Origin: Candidatus Poseidonia sp.
GTDB taxonomy: Archaea > Thermoplasmatota > Poseidoniia > Poseidoniales > Poseidoniaceae
Assembly: GCA_030827475.1 (NCBI GenBank)
Contig: JAUREJ010000001.1
Location: 1 to 40,041, forward strand
Length of the DNA stretch: 40,041 nucleotides
Reading direction: 5' to 3'
This document shows positions 7,178-13,966 of this stretch, piece after piece. Every line of letters begins with the position of its first letter. Within the stretch, counting starts at the first letter, position 1. The position numbers were made by a program, and so were the translations under genes. The notes under the pieces are model-generated. The model did no database searches and had not been told where the DNA came from. It saw only the letters and a list, made by a program, of their open reading frames with translations.

Positions 7178-8321
7178 TGGCCAACATGCGGTTGAGCGCC
7201 ATGAGCGAACCTTCCTGAACATCTTTGGGCACAACGATTTGGTTGGGGATTTCACCGTCAACCAAGCGTTCGAGCACGTCCATCAAATAGGCTGGATGAA
7301 TCATGTACATCGTTGAACACGGACAAATTTCCTCGTCCAAACACTCGATGTGCTTGTCGGGGTGTTCTTGGGCCAGTCGAGCCACCATGTTGATCTCCGT
7401 ACCAATGGCCACCGATGCCCCGGCGGGCAACTCCTCCACGTACTTGCGAATGAAATTGGTTGAACCGTAGGCATCAGCAAGGTCGACGGTTGCTTTGGGA
7501 CATTCCGGGTGCACCACGACCAAGCCGTCGGGATGTTCAGCGCGGAACGCATGAATCTGGTCGGGCGTGAACCGCTTGTGAACGGAACAAAAACCGTGCC
7601 AGAGAACGATTCTGGCGCCTTTCAGCGGCATGCTTGCACCGATCCCCGGTGTCCATGTCGGCATCGCCATTTCCGAAACGCCCATGGCATGACCGGTGTT
7701 TCTTCCAAGGTGTTGATCGGGGAAGAACAACACGGCCCCCTCTGGGCCTGCTCGCTCAAAGGCCCAGTTGAGGACGCCTTCGGCGTTTGAAGACGTGCAA
7801 ACCACCCCGCCGTGGCGACCCACGAAATCCTTGAGGTCTGCGCTTGAATTCATGTAGGTCACGGGTACGAGGTAGGAGGTTCCCTCCTCAGCGGGCGAAT
7901 CGGCATCGGCTCTAGAGATGGGGTCAGCAAGACCGGACTCGGCAAGGATGGCGTCCCAAGCGGCTTCAACCTCAACAAGCGTCGCCATGTCCGCCATCGA
8001 GCAACCCGCACGGAGGTTGGGAAGCACCACGGATTGCTCGTCAGACGTCAGAATATCGGCGGATTCCGCCATGAAATGAACGCCGCAAAAGACGATGTGT
8101 TTTGCCGAGGATTCGGCCGCTTTCTGGCTGAGCATGAAGGAATCCCCGAGGAAATCGGCGTGCATGACGATGCTGTCCCGTTGGTAGTGGTGACCCAGGA
8201 TGAGCAGGTCGTCGCCCAACTGGGCTTTCAGTTCTTCAATTCGGTCCGCAATCGCCTGTTCTTCAACCGACAGCGAGGTGTCCATGAAGTTGACCGAACA
8301 CATGGGGAGGGAAATGCTCAT
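7167..8321 (-). CDS. nadA: quinolinate synthase
   Basis: A protein of about 384 residues, NadA, which condenses iminoaspartate with dihydroxyacetone phosphate to quinolinate in NAD synthesis, using a [4Fe-4S] cluster. The first of three repeated domains shows LGHHYQRD. Cluster cysteines appear in NLRAGCSMAD, in VVCTSSNAEGV and near the C-terminus in EEICPCST. VVHPECPK, typical of the third domain, is also present. Several Met starts exist (8339, 8321, and MDTSLS near 8285); I chose 8321, but the conserved part begins only after MDTSLS. nadB and nadC are not adjacent. The gene is divergent from bud32 and overlaps crcB by 11 bases at the 3' end. Confidence 0.93.
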   Translation of the reverse strand: MSISLPMCSVNFMDTSLSVEEQAIADRIEELKAQLGDDLLILGHHYQRDSIVMHADFLGDSFMLSQKAAESSAKHIVFCGVHFMAESADILTSDEQSVVLPNLRAGCSMADMATLVEVEAAWDAILAESGLADPISRADADSPAEEGTSYLVPVTYMNSSADLKDFVGRHGGVVCTSSNAEGVLNWAFERAGPEGAVLFFPDQHLGRNTGHAMGVSEMAMPTWTPGIGASMPLKGARIVLWHGFCSVHKRFTPDQIHAFRAEHPDGLVVVHPECPKATVDLADAYGSTNFIRKYVEELPAGASVAIGTEINMVARLAQEHPDKHIECLDEEICPCSTMYMIHPAYLMDVLERLVDGEIPNQIVVPKDVQEGSLMALNRMLAIKA

Positions 8322-8406
8322 GGGACTCAACAGTCCCACGCATCAACCCTTTTTCAATGAACGGATAGGGCTGAAGTTTCAAAAAGCCCCAAGCATGCGT
8401 TGTGCC

Positions 8407-9087
8407 ATGGTCTTCAAGCCCACCGAGCGCCTGCACTTGGGAGCGGAGGCGGAGGTTTGGAAGGGGGTTTGGTTCGGTCAAACCGCTGTACGTAAACAGC
8501 GGCGCCCCCGTTCTTGGCGCCATCCAGACCTCGACCACCGTCTTGGCGTCCGTCGCATGGTGAGCGAAGCACGCTTGCTGATACGTTCGCGGAAAGCCGG
8601 CCTTTCCGTCCCGGCCGTTTGGGATTTGGATTACGAGGGAGGGCAACTCATCGTCCAGCACTTGGAAGGCGTCCCGCTCATCGAAGTTCTCAACACCGAA
8701 GGCAAGGAGGAAGGCGACGTTCGGGCAACGCTCCATCAGGTCGGTGGAAGCGTGCGGCGACTTCACCGCGAGGCCATGACCCATGGGGACCTGTCGAGCA
8801 ACAACATCCTCATCGACGGAAACGAGGTCCATCTCATCGATTTTGGACTGGCCTCCATCGAATACGATGTTGAAAAATTCGGCATAGACCTGCATGTTCT
8901 TGACGAGATTCTTGGCGCATCTCACCCCCATTGGCCCAACGCCATGGAATGGGTGATTGAAGGCTATCTCGCTGAGGAAGGTCGACTCGGGCCTGCTCCG
9001 GTCTTGCAAGGTGGCGCCGTTCCCACCGCAAGCGAAGTTCATGCGCGTCTTGAGGATGTTCGAACGCGAGTTCGTTATCACGGCTGA
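8407..9087 (+). CDS. bud32: Bud32/PRPK family atypical kinase of the KEOPS complex
   Basis: A compact kinase of about 226 residues matching Bud32, the KEOPS subunit that supports Kae1 in forming t6A on tRNAs decoding ANN codons. Family features are the shortened nucleotide loop (GAEAEVWKG), the Arg-rich stretch with HPDLD, the catalytic loop HGDLSSNNILI and the metal-binding LIDFGLA. In many euryarchaea Bud32 is fused to Kae1; here it stands alone and no kae1 is in the window. The start is taken at MVFKPTERL; an ATG at 8395 is also in frame. The last ten bases overlap the convergent PAP2 gene. Confidence 0.88.
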   Translation: MVFKPTERLHLGAEAEVWKGVWFGQTAVRKQRRPRSWRHPDLDHRLGVRRMVSEARLLIRSRKAGLSVPAVWDLDYEGGQLIVQHLEGVPLIEVLNTEGKEEGDVRATLHQVGGSVRRLHREAMTHGDLSSNNILIDGNEVHLIDFGLASIEYDVEKFGIDLHVLDEILGASHPHWPNAMEWVIEGYLAEEGRLGPAPVLQGGAVPTASEVHARLEDVRTRVRYHG

Positions 9088-11144
9088 TTCGCTTGACGCC
9101 GTTCGCTTTGCCGCTGCCACATGTGCCAGGCGACCACCACAAAGGCCAACAACACACCAGCCTGCAAAATGAAACTGGAGTAGCCTCGCAATTCCGGCTC
9201 CCAAGCGTGGATTTCAACGGTTCGCACCTCATCTTCAAGCTGGAAGTAGACAAGATGATTCTCCAAGACCTGCGGCCCCCACTGGTCGTTGGTATCTGAT
9301 GTCAGCACGTGGGTCGTGTTCTCCACCAAATCAAGGAAGTAAATTTCGCGGTCCAGGTACTTGGTTTGTGGAGATGTTGGATTGAGATGGTCACGAACCG
9401 ACCAAGCCAAGATTCCGTGACCCATGGAGGGGCCAGAGACCTCGTACTTCGGGTTGCTCGCCAACCACTGCTCGGCCGAGGACCGATTCACGAGCACCAA
9501 ACGGTCGGTGGCACTGACGTTGACGGTGACGGCCAAGTACGACCGGTCAAAGGCAAGCGTATCGATCGTTGCGTTTTCCATGTCCACCGGCGTGCCCCAC
9601 GCAGCGAGAACCTCGTCCTCTTCCACGGGGGCAGTGGCGTTGATGGTGTAAGTCACCTGGCCCGTCACACCGAGTTGGAACACGTTGACCTGAAGAGGCG
9701 CCGTTTCGGTAACATAGGCGATTTCAGAGCCGCTGCACACCAAACGAGCAACGTCGCTCAACTCCGAGTGTGCGCCCTCGAGGCGCTGCCCGTCAAGAGC
9801 TCGCATCACGATAGAACCGTTCTCTGAATAGACCACGACCATGGATTGGGCGAGCCCACAGAGGGCAACATCGCTCACGTCACCGGTTGAAAACGAAGCG
9901 ATGGGTGTTGTTGGTTGCTCCATGTCAAAGACGTGCATGATGTTTGGATTGCTCACCACCAGACGGTCGTTCATCACGTCGTAGGAAGCGTTGAGCGTCA
10001 AGCCGGGAACGTTGAACCGAGCAGGTTCGGTCGTGATCGTGGAAAGGTTGTGCAGCAACAGCGCTGCTCCTTCGGTTTGGTTGTCCAAGGTGACCATCCA
10101 GCCTTCGATAGCGGCGGCAGCTTCGGGTGCCTCAACCCCTCCTGCAGGGAGGGAGCGATTGGTCAAATCCCATGTGATGACGGCGGCGACCACGATGAGG
10201 ATGGCAAGCGCCATCCGCCCGGTCTCGGTGCTGGTTGGTGACCGGTATTGCAAATACATCCTGTGCAATCTGCTTTTGATCCAAGTCCACGCCTTTTTGG
10301 GGCGTGTCAGCACCGTCACGATGCGGACGTTCATCGTGCGCTCATCGAAAAACTTCCACCAGGTGTTTGAGGTCCTGTCGGCCATGGAAACCGCAGCGCC
10401 TGCGACCAGCATGCCCCCGATAATGTCCATGAACCAGTGAATGCCGAGGTAGATGATGGTAAAGGCCGTGAGAGCGGTGTAGGCAAAGACGGTGTGACGG
10501 TATCGGTTCCAACGTCGGTCATCGTCAAATCGGGTTAAGCACAACCACACGGCGAAGGGAATGCCGATGTGGAGGGAGGGCATGCCGTTGGTGAACGGGT
10601 CAATCCGGCGGAACCAATCAGCAATTTCCGGGGTTAAGGTGTACGCCAAGGTTTGCATTTCTGGAATGGTGTCACCGGTCACCCTGACATTGAAAAACAA
10701 GTAAAACGGGACGGCAAGGATGTACACCCAAGCGATGGAAAGGGTGACGCGGTCGGCGAGCCAACGGTCGTCAAAGTAGGCAAAATAGAACACGGAAACA
10801 TAACAGATGAACATGAAGCCAGCGACATAAAAATGGGTGAGAGCCGTGGTCAGCCAAGCCGCTTCAAACGTTTGTTGAACCCACAACACGAGGTTGCCCT
10901 CAATCGCCCAAATGTAGGGGGTCATGTCGAGTCCAGTGCTCGCCATCAACACCCGGTCGAGTTGGTCCAAGCCGTCTTTGAGGTTGTAGATAGTAAAGAC
11001 GATCAGAAGGTGAACCCAATACCGCCGGAAGAAATCAACGAAGGGTGGAAGGGACACCTTCGCCCACGGCGGTTTGAACACCGGAAGGAGCAGAACCCCC
11101 AAGGCGAGAGCGCTGATCATCCATGTCAAATAGACGCTCTGCAT
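9078..11144 (-). CDS. PAP2/Aur1-like membrane enzyme fused to an extracellular beta-rich domain
   Basis: A 688-residue membrane protein. Residues 1-255 hold about six helices and a PAP2-superfamily core resembling the inositol-phosphoceramide synthase (Aur1) branch: MPSLHIG at 188-194 and GIHWFMD around 234-240, giving the two catalytic histidines and an aspartate. Another helix near 315 leads to a domain of about 300 residues made of short beta strands, propeller-like in look, with about nine Asn-X-Ser/Thr sequons, so it is probably outside the cell. A final helix near 655-677 and a basic tail close the protein. PAP2 enzymes act on phospholipid or polyprenyl phosphates, and the Aur1 branch transfers head groups. 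I infer a lipid-phosphate phosphatase or head-group transferase with a sensing or binding ectodomain; the substrate is unknown. Confidence 0.75.
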   Translation of the reverse strand: MQSVYLTWMISALALGVLLLPVFKPPWAKVSLPPFVDFFRRYWVHLLIVFTIYNLKDGLDQLDRVLMASTGLDMTPYIWAIEGNLVLWVQQTFEAAWLTTALTHFYVAGFMFICYVSVFYFAYFDDRWLADRVTLSIAWVYILAVPFYLFFNVRVTGDTIPEMQTLAYTLTPEIADWFRRIDPFTNGMPSLHIGIPFAVWLCLTRFDDDRRWNRYRHTVFAYTALTAFTIIYLGIHWFMDIIGGMLVAGAAVSMADRTSNTWWKFFDERTMNVRIVTVLTRPKKAWTWIKSRLHRMYLQYRSPTSTETGRMALAILIVVAAVITWDLTNRSLPAGGVEAPEAAAAIEGWMVTLDNQTEGAALLLHNLSTITTEPARFNVPGLTLNASYDVMNDRLVVSNPNIMHVFDMEQPTTPIASFSTGDVSDVALCGLAQSMVVVYSENGSIVMRALDGQRLEGAHSELSDVARLVCSGSEIAYVTETAPLQVNVFQLGVTGQVTYTINATAPVEEDEVLAAWGTPVDMENATIDTLAFDRSYLAVTVNVSATDRLVLVNRSSAEQWLASNPKYEVSGPSMGHGILAWSVRDHLNPTSPQTKYLDREIYFLDLVENTTHVLTSDTNDQWGPQVLENHLVYFQLEDEVRTVEIHAWEPELRGYSSFILQAGVLLAFVVVAWHMWQRQSERRQANQP

Positions 11145-11218
11145 CGTTCCCCTCGTTCCTTTGGGCGAGGCCCTGCATTCATCAACTCGTCGTCAATACG
11201 GGACTCAATTTTGCCTTT

Positions 11219-11572
11219 TTACCATGCGCCGTGGACGTAGGGCCTGCCACGATCGGGGTCCCGTCGGTTGGCGAGGTCGTAGATTCGCTCGAAGCGATAA
11301 ATGCCGCTCGAACAGCCTTGCTGCCATTCAAAGGAGAGCGCATATTTGCCGACCGTTTTGACGGTCGGTTTCTCGGCCGGCAGCGCCTCAACCTGCCTTC
11401 GGAGGGTCCGGCTGGTGTCGTCTTCGTTGCGCATCGGTGCACATTTTGCGCAAGGGCACGCATGTCGCACGTCGTCGTAACTTACCGTGAAGGTGGAGTC
11501 GTCGTCGTAGGTCAGCACCATGTCGCTGGTACGTCGCTCGAGTTTCTTCAGTGTGGGAAGCGGTTCGCTCAT
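11219..11572 (-). CDS. DUF971 (GBBH-like N-terminal) domain protein
   Basis: A 117-residue single-domain protein of the DUF971 family, the fold found at the N-terminus of gamma-butyrobetaine hydroxylase and at the C-terminus of the plant Fe-S carrier HCF101. CPCAKC (Cys39, Cys41, Cys44) matches the three zinc cysteines of that fold. The fourth ligand, usually His in a GHxSGIY-type motif, is Cys87 here in QQGCSSGIY. It starts 9 bases after the stop of the Mrp ATPase gene on the same strand, so the two are almost surely cotranscribed and probably work together in iron-sulfur protein maturation. The family call is strong; the role is inferred from neighbour and fusion evidence. Confidence 0.85.
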   Translation of the reverse strand: MSEPLPTLKKLERRTSDMVLTYDDDSTFTVSYDDVRHACPCAKCAPMRNEDDTSRTLRRQVEALPAEKPTVKTVGKYALSFEWQQGCSSGIYRFERIYDLANRRDPDRGRPYVHGAW

Positions 11573-11581
11573 CGTTCCACC

Positions 11582-12595
11582 TCAAACGATTTCCAAACCG
11601 CTGTCGGTGCCGTCGGAAAGTTGGGCTTGAATCGCCTCAACCACGTTCGCAAACGCACGGGCAGAGGGGCCCTCGGGTTCGGAGACGATGCGGTGGACCC
11701 CGTCATCACCGCCGCGAACGAAACCTGGGTCAAAGGGCAAGGCCCCCAAAAACGGGACACCGAATTCCTCCGCCGTGGCTTGACCCCCGCCTTGCTTGAA
11801 GATGTCAAGGGTCACGGAAAACCTTCCATCATCGTCCGCTTTTGTCGTGAGTGTTTTGCCGCCGGGAGCAGCGATGTTGAGGCTCGTTCCGGGAGGTGCG
11901 GTGCCGTGGACGGTGAAGCCGCTCATGTTTTCCACCACGCCGAGCACGGGAACCTTCAGGGATTCGGAAAACGTGATCGATTTTCGGCTGTCGAGCAAAG
12001 CAACCTGTTGCGGCGTGGTGACGATGACCATGCCGTCAATGTTGGGAAGGGACTGAGCTACGGTCAACGGTTCGTCGGATGTACCGGGAGGGAAATCGAT
12101 GATGAGGAAGTCAAGTTCACCCCACTCAACGTCGCCGATGAATTGTTGAATCGCCCCGAGTTTGATGGGGCCTCGCCAAACCACGGGTGTGTCTTCGTCC
12201 TCCAGAAGGAAGGCCATGCTGATGACCTTGACACCCAAATGGCCTTCAGCAGGATGAATGCGTTTGTTCTCAACGTGAAGACGACGCCCGTCCAAACCCA
12301 TCATCTTGGGGACGTTTGGACCGGTGATGTCGATGTCAAGAATGCCGACGCGATGACCTTGTTGGGCCAAGGAGAGGGCTAAACCGGTGGAAACGGTGGA
12401 TTTCCCAACACCGCCTTTCCCAGAAAGGACCATGATCTTGTGTTTGATTTTCCGCCCGATTTCCTCCATCGCCATCTTCCGTTTCATCTGAGCATATGCC
12501 TGCTCCATTTGCTTCTGCTCTTGGGGCGATGGTTCGGGGTTGGCCGGTGCCGACTGGCCTCCGGGGGAGTTGATGGTCACGGGGGAATCCGCCAT
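11582..12595 (-). CDS. Mrp/NBP35-family P-loop ATPase without cysteines
   Basis: A 337-residue ATPase of the Mrp/ApbC/NBP35 group, cytoplasmic carriers of [4Fe-4S] clusters. The deviant Walker A GKGGVGKST (59-67), DIDITGPNVP, the IIDFPPGTSDE motif and VVENMSGF (220-227) are clear. Family members normally have a C-x-x-C after ENMS that holds the cluster between two subunits. Here that site is replaced by an insertion of about 35 residues (228-263, Gly/Thr/Asp-rich) before the usual GGG..AEEFGVPFLG, and no cysteine occurs anywhere in the protein. There is no N-terminal DUF59 domain. With the DUF971 gene downstream, the pair resembles a split HCF101. It may act as an ATPase for a cluster bound elsewhere, or do something else. 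Confidence 0.88.
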   Translation of the reverse strand: MADSPVTINSPGGQSAPANPEPSPQEQKQMEQAYAQMKRKMAMEEIGRKIKHKIMVLSGKGGVGKSTVSTGLALSLAQQGHRVGILDIDITGPNVPKMMGLDGRRLHVENKRIHPAEGHLGVKVISMAFLLEDEDTPVVWRGPIKLGAIQQFIGDVEWGELDFLIIDFPPGTSDEPLTVAQSLPNIDGMVIVTTPQQVALLDSRKSITFSESLKVPVLGVVENMSGFTVHGTAPPGTSLNIAAPGGKTLTTKADDDGRFSVTLDIFKQGGGQATAEEFGVPFLGALPFDPGFVRGGDDGVHRIVSEPEGPSARAFANVVEAIQAQLSDGTDSGLEIV

Positions 12596-12620
12596 GCCCG
12601 AACCACCGTGCAGGCCTACT

Positions 12621-12989
12621 TCAACCCACCCACGAAGGGCCGTTTGCCGATTTCGACAGCCGCCTGTCCAACATCAAATGCGCCCCGAGGGAGGCGCCGC
12701 TGAGCAGAAACACCAACGGCCACGACCAAGCCATGCCGGCGTAGGCCCATGCGAGGCCGACGCAAAGGGGCATGGAAAGCAAAGCCCCCGTTCGATTGGT
12801 CTTCCTTCGGTGAAGGCGGGAAGGCGAGCCCTCCAAAAGTATCGAAAACGGCCCAAAAAGAAGAATTTGGCAGGTGATAAGCAATGCGATCAGTCTGAAT
12901 GCAAGTTCCAGGTCAAACGATGCGAAAACGATGTGGAGGCCGAAAAACACGGCGAACAGGCCTCCGTTGATGAGGTGACCTCGCTGCAC
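12621..12989 (-). CDS. small membrane protein, unknown function
   Basis: A 122-residue protein with about four hydrophobic helices, at roughly residues 5-22, 26-50, 70-86 and 88-106, separated by a short basic loop (RLHRRKTNR). I recognise no family. It begins about 60 bases from the divergent ArsC-like gene and ends 25 bases before the Mrp ATPase gene, so it is probably the first gene of the operon that continues with Mrp and DUF971. Whether it takes part in iron-sulfur metabolism cannot be told from sequence. Confidence 0.6.
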   Translation of the reverse strand: MQRGHLINGGLFAVFFGLHIVFASFDLELAFRLIALLITCQILLFGPFSILLEGSPSRLHRRKTNRTGALLSMPLCVGLAWAYAGMAWSWPLVFLLSGASLGAHLMLDRRLSKSANGPSWVG

Positions 12990-13050
12990 AGAAGCGAGGA
13001 AGTATCGGCCCTATGTCAATCCCACCGTAGTCTACGGAGAAAGGATTCAA

Positions 13051-13446
13051 ATGCACTCAAAACCACATTGTTTCATGAACATCTTGTTTGTGTGTGTCGG
13101 CAACTCGTGCAGGTCGCAAATGGCCGAGGGTTTGGCCAAGGCGATGGGGTTCACCGCCTCATCGGCAGGCACGCATCCTGCAACCGCCGTCGCGCCCCAT
13201 GCGCTGACCTTGTTGGAAAGCCGAGGCATCGACACCACCGGCATGCACCCCCAGAGCATCGATGAATTCCAACCCGAGACCTTCGACAAGGTGATTTCAA
13301 TGGGTTGCGGCGTTCATTGTCCCGCCATCAAGATCGATGATGACTGGGGCTTGGAGGACCCGGTTGGAAGCGAATACGACGTGTATGAGCGCACCGCAGA
13401 AGAGATTGAGCGCCGCTTGAAAGCGCTGCTCGATCAAGCCTCTTGA
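13051..13446 (+). CDS. ArsC-type low-molecular-weight phosphatase-fold protein (arsenate reductase-like)
   Basis: A 131-residue protein of the LMW tyrosine phosphatase fold. The P-loop CVGNSCRSQMAEG lies near residue 15. Later GCGVHCP, with two cysteines, and DDWGLEDPVG match thioredoxin-coupled arsenate reductases, which use the P-loop Cys and two further cysteines to reduce arsenate to arsenite. The start at 13051 has AAAGGA five bases before it; MNILFVC at 13075 is an alternative that removes a short unconserved tail. No arsenite exporter or ArsR is adjacent, so a general phosphatase role remains possible. Its last 13 bases overlap the convergent alba gene. Confidence 0.85.
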   Translation: MHSKPHCFMNILFVCVGNSCRSQMAEGLAKAMGFTASSAGTHPATAVAPHALTLLESRGIDTTGMHPQSIDEFQPETFDKVISMGCGVHCPAIKIDDDWGLEDPVGSEYDVYERTAEEIERRLKALLDQAS

Positions 13447-13754
13447 GCCGCGGGGACCTCACCTTCACCGGTCAAATCGATGCGCAGCACACTGACTGTG
13501 CGAACCCCGTCCTCAGCTGGGATTTCTTCCGATTCGCATGCGAGATGGTCAATCGTGACCGTTTCGGGCAAACTTTGTGCGATGTGACCGCTCCGACGAC
13601 GGCAGACTTCAGCTACATCGACAGCCCTAGAGATGGTGGCCCCCCGGGCCACCAACTGGACGGCTCGGTTCCCTTCCTCCATCGCCATAACGACGGCGCG
13701 AACGTAGGCGTGCAACGGTTTTTTGCCAATGAAAATCTCTCGACGGTCGGACAT
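13434..13754 (-). CDS. albA: Alba chromatin/RNA-binding protein
   Basis: A 106-residue Alba-family protein, a dimeric archaeal protein that coats DNA and binds RNA. The N-terminal IFIGKKPLHAYV has the Lys-Lys pair that includes the acetylation site known from Sulfolobus Alba. VARGATISRAVDVAEVCRRR forms the central helix, and EEIPAEDG..VSVLRIDL the C-terminal hairpin. The start at MSDRREIFIG is fixed by homology and by GGGGAGA five bases upstream. An in-frame extension to 13970 runs through the tRNA gene and is not real. A tRNA-Gly gene lies just upstream on the same strand. Confidence 0.93.
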   Translation of the reverse strand: MSDRREIFIGKKPLHAYVRAVVMAMEEGNRAVQLVARGATISRAVDVAEVCRRRSGHIAQSLPETVTIDHLACESEEIPAEDGVRTVSVLRIDLTGEGEVPAAQEA

Positions 13755-13828
13755 GGTTCTCCCCTTCGGAAAGGTGTTTCCTCCATCCCATAAAACTTCA
13801 CAATCAAGCGTTGAACGAGAGCATGAAA

Positions 13829-13900
13829 TGCGAGCGCCGGGACTCGAACCCGGGTTCAGGCGTTGGCAACGCCCGGTGATAACCACTACACTACGCTCGC
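13829..13900 (-). tRNA. tRNA-Gly (anticodon GCC)
   Basis: On the minus strand the sequence folds as a cloverleaf: acceptor GCGAGCG/CGCTCGC with discriminator A at 13829, a D arm containing AGTGGTTA, an anticodon stem GGGCG/CGCCT with loop TTGCCAA (anticodon GCC), a 4-base variable loop GAAC, and a T arm CCGGG-TTCGAGT-CCCGG. No CCA is encoded and there is no intron. A TTTAAA box lies 26-31 bases upstream. The alba gene follows on the same strand. Confidence 0.96.
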
Positions 13901-13925
13901 TTGCATCCCTCGCACCTTGCAGGGG

Positions 13926-13931
13926 TTTAAA
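13926..13931 (-). promoter_or_regulatory. TATA box of the tRNA-Gly gene
   Basis: TTTAAA lies 26-31 bases before the tRNA 5' end in GC-rich surroundings, the distance expected for an archaeal TATA box when transcription begins at or near the mature 5' end. Confidence 0.6.
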
Positions 13932-13966
13932 CGATTGTCGGCCGGGTTGAAATGACCCGTCAAAGG

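Noticed and set aside
11123-12382. Long plus-strand open frame opposite the Mrp and DUF971 genes
   Set aside because: It has no family features, while the minus strand carries complete Mrp and DUF971 motifs with good spacing; high GC keeps the opposite frame open.
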